Shown in pieces: positions 34,784 through 43,263 of a stretch of DNA of 64,000 bases. The translations under genes and the position numbers were made by a program. Every line of letters starts with the position of its first letter. Within the stretch, counting starts at the first letter, position 1. The notes below the pieces were generated by a model. That model had not been told where the DNA came from, searched no databases, and saw nothing but the letters and a program-made list of their open reading frames with translations. The DNA comes from Devosia geojensis (GTDB lineage: Bacteria > Pseudomonadota > Alphaproteobacteria > Rhizobiales > Devosiaceae). The stretch lies in assembly GCF_000969415.1 (NCBI RefSeq), contig NZ_JZEX01000087.1:45544-109543 (forward strand), written 5' to 3'.

Positions 34784-35760
34784 CATGCCCGGCACTGCTC
34801 GAAGCCCTCGCGCAAGGTTTCAACGGGCAGGTTGCGGCCGATAAAGACGAGCCGGCTCTGCCGCTTCTCATCGTCCTTCCACGGACGCTGATAGTCGCCT
34901 TCGAGCAGCATATGGACGCCCTGCACGACGAAGCGTTCGGGATTGTCCTTCAGGGCGATGATGCCCTTGAGGCGCAGGATGTCGGTGCCATAGGTCTGCG
35001 TCATCAGCCGCAGCCAGCCGGAGAACCTGTTGGCATCGAGCGGCTTGTCGCTGATGAGGGAGATGCTCGTCACATCCTCGTCGTGCTCGTGATCGTGCTC
35101 TTCGGTCAGGAAATCCGGCTCGATTTCGAGCACGCGCTTGAGGTTAAAGGCGTCGCGGCCAAGCACCTGGTCGAGCGGCAGATTGCAACGCTCCGCGTGC
35201 TGGATCGGGGCCATCGGATTGATCTTGCGGATACGCGCTTCGACCTCGGCCAGCTCCTGGGCCGTAACGAGGTCGGTCTTGTTGAGGACGACGAGGTCGG
35301 CGAAGGCAAGCTGCTCCTGCGCCTCAGGAGCCGTGTCGATCTCGCCGAGCACGTGCTTGGCGTCGACCACGGTGACGATCGCATCAAGCTTGGTGCGCTC
35401 GCGCACGTCCTCGTCGACGAAGAAGGTCTGTGCGACCGGCGCCGGATCGGCAAGGCCGGTGGTTTCGACGATTATGCCGTCGAACCTGTCGGCCCGCTTC
35501 ATCAGGCCTTCGAGGATGCGGATCAAGTCGCCGCGAACCGTGCAGCAGATGCAGCCGTTGTTCATCTCGAAGATTTCCTCGTCGGCATTGACGATGAGAT
35601 CGTTGTCGATGCCGACCTCGCCGAACTCGTTGACGATGACGGCGTATTTCTTGCCGTGCTGCTCGGAGAGGATGCGGTTGAGAAGGGTGGTCTTGCCCGA
35701 GCCGAGGAAGCCCGTCAGCACGGTGACGGGAGTCTGTGCGATCTCTGCTGATGCGGTCAT
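34783..35760 (-). CDS. COG0523 (CobW/ZigA-like) GTP-binding metallochaperone 1
   Basis: A 325-residue G3E-family GTPase: Walker [10 protein letters not shown] (residues 17-25), [10 protein letters not shown], the CXCC metal site GCICC (Cys70, Cys72, Cys73), ETTGLADP and NKTD. A His/Asp/Glu-rich stretch ([10 protein letters not shown]) near residue 225 adds likely zinc ligands before the C-terminal CobW_C domain. These proteins insert zinc or other metals into client proteins under deficiency. I chose ATG 35760, which has AAAGGA 9 bp upstream; ATG 35778 lacks one. Position in a Zur-led operon supports a zinc role. Confidence 0.88.
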   Translation of the reverse strand: MTASAEIAQTPVTVLTGFLGSGKTTLLNRILSEQHGKKYAVIVNEFGEVGIDNDLIVNADEEIFEMNNGCICCTVRGDLIRILEGLMKRADRFDGIIVETTGLADPAPVAQTFFVDEDVRERTKLDAIVTVVDAKHVLGEIDTAPEAQEQLAFADLVVLNKTDLVTAQELAEVEARIRKINPMAPIQHAERCNLPLDQVLGRDAFNLKRVLEIEPDFLTEEHDHEHDEDVTSISLISDKPLDANRFSGWLRLMTQTYGTDILRLKGIIALKDNPERFVVQGVHMLLEGDYQRPWKDDEKRQSRLVFIGRNLPVETLREGFEQCRA

Positions 35761-35783
35761 GCTGGATGGTCCTTTCATAAGGG

Positions 35784-36866
35784 TCAGGCGCGCTTGCGCT
35801 GCGGCTTGCGTTGGAGCGTCAGGAGGAATTTTTCGAGCGAGGTCTCGTCGATGCCGTCGGCGATCAGGACAAGGCGCGTGCGCCGATCGTTGCTCGGCCA
35901 AGCCTCTAGCCGTATGGGCGGGTGGAAGATGTCCTGGACGAGGTGCACCAGGATCGGCCGGTCCGGATCGTCGTCGAGCGCCACCAGCCCCTTGAGGCGC
36001 AGGAGGCGCTTTCCGGCGGCGCGGCGCAGGATATCGATGAAGGCAAGGAGCTCGTTGGGCGAGACGAGCCCGTCCATGACCATGCTCTTGGTATAGATGC
36101 CCGAATGGCGCGCGAGGTTATCGACCGGCGCCTTGGCACGGGGCGCGAATGCGCGCACGATCGGGTTCTCGGCTGCAAGCCAGGCGGCGATGTCGCCGCC
36201 CGCCGGCGCGTAGGCGCCGGGCGCCAGAAGCAGCTCCGGCTGCGCCAGCGGATCCTGCACGTCGATGAGCCGCGCGCCCGGATTGATCCGCGCGACAAGG
36301 GCGTCGAGACCGCTGCGCCGCTCGGCCGCATCATGGCCGAGAAGATCCGATTTGGTCAGCGCGATGCGATCGGCAAAGGCAAGCTGCTTATGGCCGACGA
36401 TGCGCTCCTCGACGGTCGCCTCGCCGCGCACCGCATCGAGCGTGGTGATGACGGAGGCGAGCGTGAAGAGCCGGCCGGCGATGCGGTAGGGCGAGGCCAG
36501 GAGCATCTGGTTGACGATCGGCGCCGGATCGGCAAGGCCGGTGGTCTCGATGACGACGCGCTCGATCCTGCCGGTCTTGCCTTCGTCCATGGCTTCGGAG
36601 AGGCGCGACAGCGTCGAGACGATGTCGTTGCCCGGCTCGCAGCAGATGCAGCCGGTCGAGGTCTCGGCAAAGCTCATGTCGTTGCCGTCGACTTCGATGA
36701 GATCATTGTCGATGGGCACATCGCCGTATTCGTTGACGATGACGGCGGTGCGCGGTCCGCCCGGAACCATCATCCGGTTGAGAAGGCTGGTTTTGCCCGA
36801 ACCCAGGAATCCCGTGAGCAGGAAGACGGGGATGGGGCTCGACAAGCCCGGTTCCATGGACGTCAC
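35784..36866 (-). CDS. COG0523 (CobW-like) GTP-binding metallochaperone 2
   Basis: A second G3E GTPase, 360 residues, from a different subgroup of the family: Walker [10 protein letters not shown] (19-27), [14 protein letters not shown] in TGCICC (Cys73, 75, 76), ETTGLADP and TKSD in place of NKxD. It lacks the His-rich stretch of its neighbour. I favour a GTG start at 36866 that overlaps the zur stop (GTGA) with GGAG 7 bp upstream; the ATG at 36857 is too far from that site. It lies between zur and the other GTPase gene. Two divergent COG0523 genes in one Zur operon suggest different client proteins. Confidence 0.86.
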   Translation of the reverse strand: MTSMEPGLSSPIPVFLLTGFLGSGKTSLLNRMMVPGGPRTAVIVNEYGDVPIDNDLIEVDGNDMSFAETSTGCICCEPGNDIVSTLSRLSEAMDEGKTGRIERVVIETTGLADPAPIVNQMLLASPYRIAGRLFTLASVITTLDAVRGEATVEERIVGHKQLAFADRIALTKSDLLGHDAAERRSGLDALVARINPGARLIDVQDPLAQPELLLAPGAYAPAGGDIAAWLAAENPIVRAFAPRAKAPVDNLARHSGIYTKSMVMDGLVSPNELLAFIDILRRAAGKRLLRLKGLVALDDDPDRPILVHLVQDIFHPPIRLEAWPSNDRRTRLVLIADGIDETSLEKFLLTLQRKPQRKRA

Positions 36867-37264
36867 TGAACATCTCCGTTGCACGTCTCGCACAATCCGC
36901 GCATCTCGACCGTCACGCGCTGCGCCTTGAAGGCATGGCCCTTCGACCAGCGCTCGAGCCCCCGTTCGACCGAGGGCTCGAGGAACTCGGCCACCTGCCC
37001 ACATTTGTCGCAGATGGCGAACGCCACGGGCTGTCGGCAGCGGCCGCCATGCTCGCAGGCGATGAAGGCGTTGAGGCTTTCGAGGCGGTGGACCAGGCCA
37101 TAGTCGAGGAGCTTTTCAAGCGCCCGGTAGACCTGCAGTGGCGCCTTGATCCGATGACCCTCGATACGCTCGAGGATGGCATAGGCGCTCAGCGGCGTGC
37201 GTGCCTTTAGCAGGGCATCGAACACCACTTGCTGGTTGGCTGTCAGTACCCGCTCAATGAGCAT
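36863..37264 (-). CDS. zur: zinc-responsive Fur-family repressor Zur
   Basis: A 133-residue Fur-family regulator. The winged-helix N-terminal half contains LSAYAILERIEGHRIKAPLQVYRAL, and the C-terminal dimerisation half has structural zinc pairs CDKC near residue 86 and CETC near 126. A HG/H-rich sensing segment (IACEHGGRC) lies near residue 70. It is first in the operon with two COG0523 GTPases and a WD40 protein, and divergent from aztABCD. A Zur box lies between, so it likely represses both operons, including itself, when zinc is sufficient. Confidence 0.88.
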   Translation of the reverse strand: MLIERVLTANQQVVFDALLKARTPLSAYAILERIEGHRIKAPLQVYRALEKLLDYGLVHRLESLNAFIACEHGGRCRQPVAFAICDKCGQVAEFLEPSVERGLERWSKGHAFKAQRVTVEMRGLCETCNGDVQ

Positions 37265-37292
37265 CTGGAATCCGTCTTGCGTCGTAGAGTTC

Positions 37293-37310
37293 GTAATGTA
37301 ATAACATCAC
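37293..37310. promoter_or_regulatory. Zur box
   Basis: GTAATGTAATAACATCAC is an AT-rich imperfect palindrome matching the alphaproteobacterial Zur-site pattern (ATGTNATAACAT core). It lies 28 bp from the zur start and 40 bp from the aztA start, in the only short gap between the two zinc operons. Confidence 0.8.
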
Positions 37311-37350
37311 CAACTTTCGTACTCAAGCGCTTCCAACCCCCAAAGGTCTC

Positions 37351-38130
37351 ATGCCGGATGCATGCCTGACATTCACCGATCTGACGCTGGGTTATGGCGG
37401 CCATCCGGCCGTGCACCACCTTTCGGGCACGGTGCGCAAAGGGTCTCTCACCGCCGTCGTCGGCGCCAACGGCTCGGGCAAATCGACCTTGATGAAGGGG
37501 ATCGTCGGCATGCTGGCGCCAATGACCGGCCGTTGCGTGGTGCAGCCGGGCATGCGCGTCGCCTATCTGCCACAGCAATCCGAGCTCGACCGCTCGTTCC
37601 CCGCCCGCGTCGCCGATCTGGTTTCGCTCGGCCTCTGGCCGAGACGCGGTCTGTTGGGGCGGCATAGGGCAGGGGACCGCGAAGCCGTGGCCAGGGCGCT
37701 GAGCGCCGTCGGTTTGGAAGGATTCGAGAGGCGGCCGATCGACACGCTCTCGGGCGGGCAGATACAGCGGGCGCTGTTCGCGCGCGTGCTGGTGCAGGAT
37801 GCCGACCTGATCCTCCTCGATGAGCCCTTCAATGCCATCGATACACGCACGGTCGGAGACCTTGTGGAGTTGATCAAGCGCTGGCACGGCGAAGAGCGTA
37901 CCGTGCTCGTGGTCGTCCACGATCTGGACCTCGTGCGTGAAAACTTCCCGCAAGCCCTGTTGCTAGCCCGGCGGCCGGTGGCCTGGGGCGACGCGCGCGA
38001 AACGCTCGCGCCCGAAAACCTCCTGAGGGCACGGCGGTTTCACGAGGCCTGGGACGAGGATGCGCCCTGGTGCGAGCAGGATCACGGCCATGGCGATTCG
38101 CGCGCCTGGGAGCAGGGGAGAGTGCCGTGA
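37351..38130 (+). CDS. aztA: zinc ABC transporter ATP-binding protein AztA
   Basis: A 259-residue metal-importer ATPase: Walker A GANGSGKST at residues 38-46, YLPQQSELD Q-loop, signature LSGGQIQRA near 132, Walker B LILLDEP near 153 and VVVHD switch His. The C-terminus (CEQDHGHGD) is His-rich. It is first of four genes whose order and last member (an AztD-type chaperone) identify an AztABCD rather than a ZnuABC system. Expression should rise in zinc starvation through the adjacent Zur box. Its stop overlaps the permease GTG start. Confidence 0.88.
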   Translation: MPDACLTFTDLTLGYGGHPAVHHLSGTVRKGSLTAVVGANGSGKSTLMKGIVGMLAPMTGRCVVQPGMRVAYLPQQSELDRSFPARVADLVSLGLWPRRGLLGRHRAGDREAVARALSAVGLEGFERRPIDTLSGGQIQRALFARVLVQDADLILLDEPFNAIDTRTVGDLVELIKRWHGEERTVLVVVHDLDLVRENFPQALLLARRPVAWGDARETLAPENLLRARRFHEAWDEDAPWCEQDHGHGDSRAWEQGRVP

Positions 38131-39002
38131 GCATCCTGCACGAGGCTCTCGTCGCGCCGTTCCTCGAATTCGGCTTCATGCAGCGCGCGCTGCTGGGCGC
38201 GCTGATGCTCTCGATCGGCGCCGGGCCGGTCGGCGTCTTCCTCATGCTGCGGCGCATGAGCTTAACGGGCGATGCAATGGCGCATGCCATCCTGCCGGGC
38301 GCTGCCGCGGGATTTCTCCTCTACGGGCTGGAACTGGTGCCGATGACCATCGGCGGCCTCGTTGCCGGTGCGGTGGTGGCGCTCGGCGCCGGCGCCGTGT
38401 CGCGCCTGACAGTGCAGAAGGAAGACGCGTCCATGGCCGCCTTCTATCTCATCGCGCTGTCGGTCGGCGTGGTGATGGTTTCCATGCGCGGCTCGAGCAT
38501 CGATCTGATGCATGTGCTGTTCGGCACCGTGCTCGCCCTCAACGGCGATGCGCTCACGCTCATCGGGCTTGTCGCGGCCATCACGCTTACGACCATGCTG
38601 GTCTTCCGGCGCGCGCTGATCGCCGAATGCCTCGATCCGCTGTTCCTGCGGTCGGTGTCCCGCCTCGGTTCACCCGTGCATTTCATTTTTCTCGGGCTCG
38701 TCGTGCTGAACCTCGTTGCCGGTTTTCAGGCGCTGGGCACTTTGCTTTCGGTCGGGCTGATGGTGCTGCCCGCGGCTGCGGCGCGGTTCTGGGCCAACAG
38801 GGTCGAGACCATGTGCCTCATCGCCATGGCCATTGGCGTCCTCGCTTCGGTGTCGGGACTGCTGCTCTCTTATCATTTCAGTCTGCCATCGGGCCCGGCG
38901 ATCATCCTCTCGGCGGGCTTAGCCTATGCGGTCTCGGTCCTCGTCGGCGCGCGCGGCCTGCTGACGACGCTGCGCCCCCACACCTCCCACCGCATTGCGT
39001 AA
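38127..39002 (+). CDS. aztB: zinc ABC transporter permease AztB
   Basis: A 291-residue permease of the ABC-3 (ZnuB/MntB) family with seven or eight membrane segments. The landmark SLTGDAMAHAILPGAAAGF lies near residue 45 and VGLMVLPAAAARF near 205. The start is GTG 38127, overlapping the aztA stop (GTGA) with GGGGAG upstream. The open frame upstream of this GTG only overlaps aztA. It forms the membrane channel for zinc handed over by the binding protein AztC. Confidence 0.88.
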   Translation: MSILHEALVAPFLEFGFMQRALLGALMLSIGAGPVGVFLMLRRMSLTGDAMAHAILPGAAAGFLLYGLELVPMTIGGLVAGAVVALGAGAVSRLTVQKEDASMAAFYLIALSVGVVMVSMRGSSIDLMHVLFGTVLALNGDALTLIGLVAAITLTTMLVFRRALIAECLDPLFLRSVSRLGSPVHFIFLGLVVLNLVAGFQALGTLLSVGLMVLPAAAARFWANRVETMCLIAMAIGVLASVSGLLLSYHFSLPSGPAIILSAGLAYAVSVLVGARGLLTTLRPHTSHRIA

Positions 39003-39016
39003 CAAGGAACCCGTCC

Positions 39017-39952
39017 ATGAACCGCTTCTCCAGGCTCACCTTCGCTTGTTCCGTTATATCGTTTGGCGTGCTTTCGGGCGCAGTCGCGCAGGAGAACAGG
39101 CTGCAGGTCGTCGCCACCTTCTCCATCATCGGCGATCTTGCCAGGCAGGTCGGCGGCGAACGGATCGAGCTCAAGACCCTGGTGGGTCCGAACGGGGACG
39201 CCCACGTCTACGAACCCAAGCCGGCCGATGCGATCGCCCTGGCGCGCGCCGATGTCGTGCTGGTGAATGGGCTCCTGTTCGAGGGTTTTCTCTCCCGTCT
39301 CGTCGAAGCGAGCGGCACCGCGGCGCCGATCGTCGAGCTGACGCAAGGCATCGATATCCTCGAGGATCCTGCGGGCGGGCACTACCACTTCGTCAACGGC
39401 GAGGCGGTCTTCCATGCCGCCCCTAACGATCCGCACGCCTGGCAGTCGGTCGTCAACGCCAAGCTCTATGTCGAGAACATCGCCGAAGCCTTCTGCGCCG
39501 CCGATGCAGGGGGTTGCGCCGACTACCAAGCCAATGCGGCGGTCTATTTCGACGAGCTGACCGCCCTCGACGAGGAGGTCCGGCAGGCGATCGCCGCCAT
39601 ACCCGAGGACAAGCGCGTGGTGGTCGTTGCGCACCACGCCTTCCGCTACTTCGAAGATGCCTACGGGATCACTTTCCTCTCCCCGCAGGGCGTTTCGACC
39701 GAATCCGAAGCATCGGCCGCCGATGTGGCGGGGCTCGTGCGCGAGGTGCGCGAGCGCCGCGCTTCAGCGGTTTTTGCCGAGAACATCTCCGACGCGCGCC
39801 TTGTCGAGCAGATCGCCGCCGAAGCCGGGCTGACGCTGGGCGGCACGCTCTTTTCCGACGCCCTGTCCGGACCGGAAGGACCGGCGTCGACCTATGTCGA
39901 TCTCATCCGCGCCAACGTCGCCACCATCACGTCGGCCGTCACTGCCGACTGA
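39017..39952 (+). CDS. aztC: zinc ABC transporter periplasmic binding protein AztC
   Basis: A 311-residue cluster A-I metal-binding protein with signal peptide ACSVISFGVLSGAVAQ. Likely zinc ligands are His63 (GDAHVYEP), His140 (NDPHAWQ), His207 (VAHHAFRYF) and an Asp in ENISDARL. It lacks the long His-rich loop of ZnuA; instead there is a short GGHYHFVNGEAVFH segment at 120-133, as in AztC, the partner of the AztD chaperone. A Cys pair at 160 and 167 could form a disulfide. It lies between aztB and the aztD fusion gene. Confidence 0.87.
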   Translation: MNRFSRLTFACSVISFGVLSGAVAQENRLQVVATFSIIGDLARQVGGERIELKTLVGPNGDAHVYEPKPADAIALARADVVLVNGLLFEGFLSRLVEASGTAAPIVELTQGIDILEDPAGGHYHFVNGEAVFHAAPNDPHAWQSVVNAKLYVENIAEAFCAADAGGCADYQANAAVYFDELTALDEEVRQAIAAIPEDKRVVVVAHHAFRYFEDAYGITFLSPQGVSTESEASAADVAGLVREVRERRASAVFAENISDARLVEQIAAEAGLTLGGTLFSDALSGPEGPASTYVDLIRANVATITSAVTAD

Positions 39953-40015
39953 CTCGCCGCGGGGGGGCCGTGCGGTCCTGCCGCCTCTCTTCATCACCAA
40001 CTAGGAGACCAATTC

Positions 40016-41827
40016 ATGAAAAGATTGGCATTGGGCACCTCGGCCCTCGCCCTTATGGCCTGCTTCAGCGGCCTCGCTATGGCGGACGAGCACGTGACCG
40101 CATGGCGACTGTTCGTTTCCGATCACGCCGAACCAGTCGTTCATGTGATCGACGCGGTGGAAGGCGAGACCCTCGCCACCTTCGACATCAAGGGACCGGC
40201 TTCCCTTTATCGCAGCGACAGCGGCGAGGCGGTCTATGCGGTCCAGGGCGACGCGGATGTCGTGACGGCCATCAAGACCGGCATTGCCTTCCACGATCAC
40301 GGCGATCATGCCGACATCGACGTGGAGGATCCGGCGCTGACCGGCGCCGAGATCATGGGCGACTACCCCGTCCACTTCGTCGAGCACGACGGCCACTGGG
40401 CGACCTTCTTCGACAAGGAGGGCGTTGCCCGAATCTTCAGCGAGCGCGATGCGCTTGCGGGGCACGCCGAGACCCGCGAGGTCGATTCCGGTGCGCCGCA
40501 CCATGGTGTCGTCGTCTCCTATGGCAATTACGACCTCGTTTCCGAGCCGCACCCCGAGGATCCGTCCAACCTGCCCATCGGCATCAAGACGCTCGGCCGC
40601 GACGGCAACCAGGTTGGCGATCTCGCCGAATGCCCCGACCTTCACGGAGAGGCAGCCTCAGGCAATGTTCTGGCCTTCGCCTGCGCGACCGGTCTCCTGG
40701 TCGTCACCTCGGGTAGCGGCGGCGCCCCGTCGATCGAGCATCTAGCCTACGCCGATACCCTGCCCGAAGGCAAATCGACGACGCTGATCGGCGGCCGCGG
40801 TCTGCAGTACTTCCTCGGCAACTACGGCGCCGATGCCGTCGTGCTGATCGACCCGAGCGAAGAGAATGCCTTCCGGCGCGTCGAGTTGCCGACCCGCCGC
40901 GTCCACTTCGCCGTCGATCCGGTGCGGGCGCGCTTCGCCTATGTTTTCACAGAGGATGGGCGGCTGCATCAGCTCGACGTCATCGGAGGCGAAATCACCA
41001 AGTCGCTGGCCCTCACCGAACCCTACTCCATGGACGGCCATTGGAGCGATCCGCGCCCGCGCATCGCGGTCGCCGGCGAACATGTCGTCGTCACCGATCC
41101 GCTGGCTGGCAAGCTCCACCTCGTCGATGCGGTGACCTTTGAAGAGGACGGCGAGATCGATGTCGAGGGGACCCCATTCAATATCGTTGCCGTCGGTGGC
41201 ACCGGCACGGCTCATGGTCACGCCGAGCGCGAGGAGCACGATCATGGCCATGAAGGCGATGCGCATGATCATGCGCATTCCCACGATCACGATGACCAGA
41301 TTTACCAGGGCTATTTCGAGGACGACCAGGTAAAGGAGCGAGGACTGTCGGACTGGGCCGGGGACTGGCAGTCGGTCTATCCTTACCTGCAGGATGGAAC
41401 GCTCGATCCTGTGATGGCTCACAAGGCGGAACACGGCGACAAGAGCGCCGACGAATACCGCGCCTATTACGAAATCGGCTACCGGACCGATGCCGGGCGG
41501 ATCGCGATCGACGGCGACACGGTCACCTTCTATGAGCAGGGAGAGCCGATTGAAGCGCGCTATGCGAGTGACGGCTATGAAATCCTGACGTACGAGAAGG
41601 GTAATCGCGGCGTGCGCTTCATATTCGAGAAGACCGGGGGCGACGAGGCCGCTCCACGATACATCCAGTTCAGCGACCACAAGATCGCGCCGGAAGCGGC
41701 CGACCACTATCACCTCTACTGGGGCGATGATCGCGCCGCCCTGCTCGAGGAACTGACGAACTGGCCGACCTACTATCCGTCCTCCTTGAGTGCCGAGGAG
41801 ATCGTGGCCGAGATGATGGCGCACTGA
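40016..41827 (+). CDS. aztD: periplasmic zinc chaperone AztD fused to a C-terminal ZinT domain
   Basis: A 603-residue exported protein. The N-terminal signal ends at AMA near residue 23 (an LMAC motif at 13-16 is a weaker lipobox alternative). Residues 24-398 are an AztD-type beta-propeller, with the His-rich zinc loop HDHGDHAD at 93-100. Residues 399-428 are a His/Asp/Glu-rich linker (HDHGHEGDAHDHAHSHDHDD). Residues 429-603 are a full ZinT domain: LSDWAGDWQSVYP, ILTYEKGNRGVRF, IQFSDHKIAP and NWPTYYP, with the three zinc ligands His555, His564 and His566 in the standard spacing. AztD passes zinc to AztC; ZinT is a separate periplasmic zinc carrier. AGGAG precedes the ATG. The fusion is intact with no frameshift. 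Confidence 0.92.
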   Translation: MKRLALGTSALALMACFSGLAMADEHVTAWRLFVSDHAEPVVHVIDAVEGETLATFDIKGPASLYRSDSGEAVYAVQGDADVVTAIKTGIAFHDHGDHADIDVEDPALTGAEIMGDYPVHFVEHDGHWATFFDKEGVARIFSERDALAGHAETREVDSGAPHHGVVVSYGNYDLVSEPHPEDPSNLPIGIKTLGRDGNQVGDLAECPDLHGEAASGNVLAFACATGLLVVTSGSGGAPSIEHLAYADTLPEGKSTTLIGGRGLQYFLGNYGADAVVLIDPSEENAFRRVELPTRRVHFAVDPVRARFAYVFTEDGRLHQLDVIGGEITKSLALTEPYSMDGHWSDPRPRIAVAGEHVVVTDPLAGKLHLVDAVTFEEDGEIDVEGTPFNIVAVGGTGTAHGHAEREEHDHGHEGDAHDHAHSHDHDDQIYQGYFEDDQVKERGLSDWAGDWQSVYPYLQDGTLDPVMAHKAEHGDKSADEYRAYYEIGYRTDAGRIAIDGDTVTFYEQGEPIEARYASDGYEILTYEKGNRGVRFIFEKTGGDEAAPRYIQFSDHKIAPEAADHYHLYWGDDRAALLEELTNWPTYYPSSLSAEEIVAEMMAH

Positions 41828-41851
41828 CGAAGGCGGTCGCTGGAATAGTTT

Positions 41852-41876
41852 GTGCCCGGCAGCTCCGGCCGGGCAC
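41852..41876 (+). terminator. terminator-like hairpin after aztD
   Basis: GTGCCCGGC pairs perfectly with GCCGGGCAC around a 7-nt loop, 24 bp after the aztD stop. No T-run follows. It probably closes the azt operon. Confidence 0.6.
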
Positions 41877-41929
41877 TATCCCACCATGCTTTGCCTCTGC
41901 GAAGCAGAAGGAAGGCGATCGGCGAATAG

Positions 41930-42170
41930 TCATGCGGACGGCATTCTCAGTTCCGAATGGACCAGCAAAATCAGCTGCGCGGCCGCGCACTGCTCCAGGC
42001 CGATCTTCATGGTCCGCTGCTTGATCGCCATGGCGGATGACATCTCGGTGTGGTCCAGTCGCTGATCACGAGTGCGCCGGGTCCTGCTCCGCCAGCCAAG
42101 CCTGAACACGCGGCGTCATCGCTTCGTTGGAGAGCGCCGCGACGATCAGCGACGTGTCGAGATAGAGCAT
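41930..42170 (-). pseudogene. frameshifted VapC-like PIN-domain toxin remnant
   Basis: From an ATG at 42170 the - strand reads [18 protein letters not shown], the N-terminus of a VapC/PIN-domain ribonuclease with its first catalytic Asp. After about 32 residues the frame hits a stop (42066-42068). The PIN sequence continues in a second frame (LVISDWTT) and again in a third (EMSSAMAIKQRTMKIG) before fading near 41930. At least two frameshifts are needed, so the toxin is dead. A decayed antitoxin lies directly upstream. The rest of the 680-bp gap between aztD and 42507 shows nothing else. Confidence 0.65.
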
Positions 42171-42410
42171 CAGTATCCCACATCGATCGCACAAGATCGG
42201 CTGCACTCCGGAACTGGGGCGGCATCGCTGCCGTCAGCGTTTGAAGCAGCGCGGCATCGATCGGCTAGCGCGGTCTGGCGACGGTTGTGAGCCGCGCGAC
42301 CGGCTTGCCGCGGCAGGTGATGTCGATCGAATGCTGCCCTTTCACTTATGACAACCCCGAAGACGAGGCTCGAATGGTTTTCGCTAGCAGAAACAACATC
42401 TTATGATAGG
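42165..42410 (-). pseudogene. decayed Phd/YefM-type antitoxin remnant
   Basis: On the - strand a stretch reads IDITCRGKPVARLTTVARPR, a stop (42265-42267), then [18 protein letters not shown] and [11 protein letters not shown]. This is the typical sequence of a Phd/VapB-family antitoxin: the core RGKPVARL and a C-terminal toxin-binding tail. The N-terminal DNA-binding part is recognisable only in another frame (ASENHSSLVF). It ends at the toxin start, the usual overlap for such pairs. One stop and at least one frameshift make it non-functional. Confidence 0.6.
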
Positions 42411-42506
42411 TTCAAATCATAGAGTAGGAGTGACGGAGGTCGCGCGCTGCTCGAAGACGTTAGCGCGCGACCAGTTCTCGGCGTCGATCACGCGGTCGTA
42501 GATCGA

Positions 42507-43107
42507 TTACTGTTCCTTCTTGAACAAGTCCTGGAAGATGAGCGGGCCCCAGGTGCGGCCGCGTGCATGCACCAGCGTGCCGCCCTCGTTGAGCTTTCCC
42601 AGCGTGACCGGTGCGAACCCGAGTTGTTTGGCCAAGGCCGCCACGGGAGCGATCGCGTCGTCGTCGTCGCTCGACAGAAAGACGACCCGGTGCCCGCCCT
42701 CGACGATCGGATCGGCAGCCAGGGTGGCTGCGACCAGGTGATTGAAACCTTTCACGAACTTGGCGCCGGTGAACGCCTTCGCGACGAAGGCAGAGGACGG
42801 GAGGCCGTCCAGTTCTTCAGGGACGGGAAACGCGTTCGTCGCGTCGATGACCGTCTTGCCTTCCCAGCTCGGCAGGGCTTTTCGCAACCTCGCGATGCTC
42901 CCCGAAGGGGACCGCGAGGATGATCGTATCGGCCTCGAGCGCATCCCGCAGCGACCTGGCGACGACCGTGGGTCCAATCGCCCGAGCCTGCGGCGCCAGC
43001 GCCTCGGGTGGCCGGCGGCTCGCGACGGTCACGTCGATGTTTTTGCGGGCGAAGGCGTGGGCGAGGGCCTGGCCGATCTTGCCGAATCCTACAATTGCGT
43101 AGCTCAT
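42507..43107 (-). pseudogene. NADPH-dependent F420-reductase-like oxidoreductase, frameshifted
   Basis: Starting at ATG 43107 the protein reads MSYAIVGFGKIGQALAHAFA, a Rossmann NADP-binding start of the F420H2:NADP oxidoreductase-like family, and continues through ILAVPFGEH. At a run of four A on the - strand (42879-42882 on +) the frame breaks. The rest continues in another frame with KTVIDATNAF near residue 85, FNHLVAATL and a family C-terminus (LIFQDLFKKEQ). One extra base explains everything, so this is either a recent pseudogene or a sequencing error. Intact relatives are about 200 residues. It lies beside an SDR gene and a LysR regulator. Confidence 0.75.
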
Positions 43108-43263
43108 GATAGTTCTCCGATGCGTGTTGACAGTGATTCCCGGCCTTCAACGGCGCTGGGTAACCCGTTCTGCTGTATGGTGATCTTCACGTAGACGTCC
43201 CGTCGTGAACCATGGACATGCTGGTTCCCGCCGATCGGCCGCCTGCCGCGATCCGGCGCGAAT

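Noticed and set aside
43108..43263. Possible small gene between the SDR and the frameshifted reductase
   Set aside because: The short frames here have no ribosome site, no family features and overlap in several frames.
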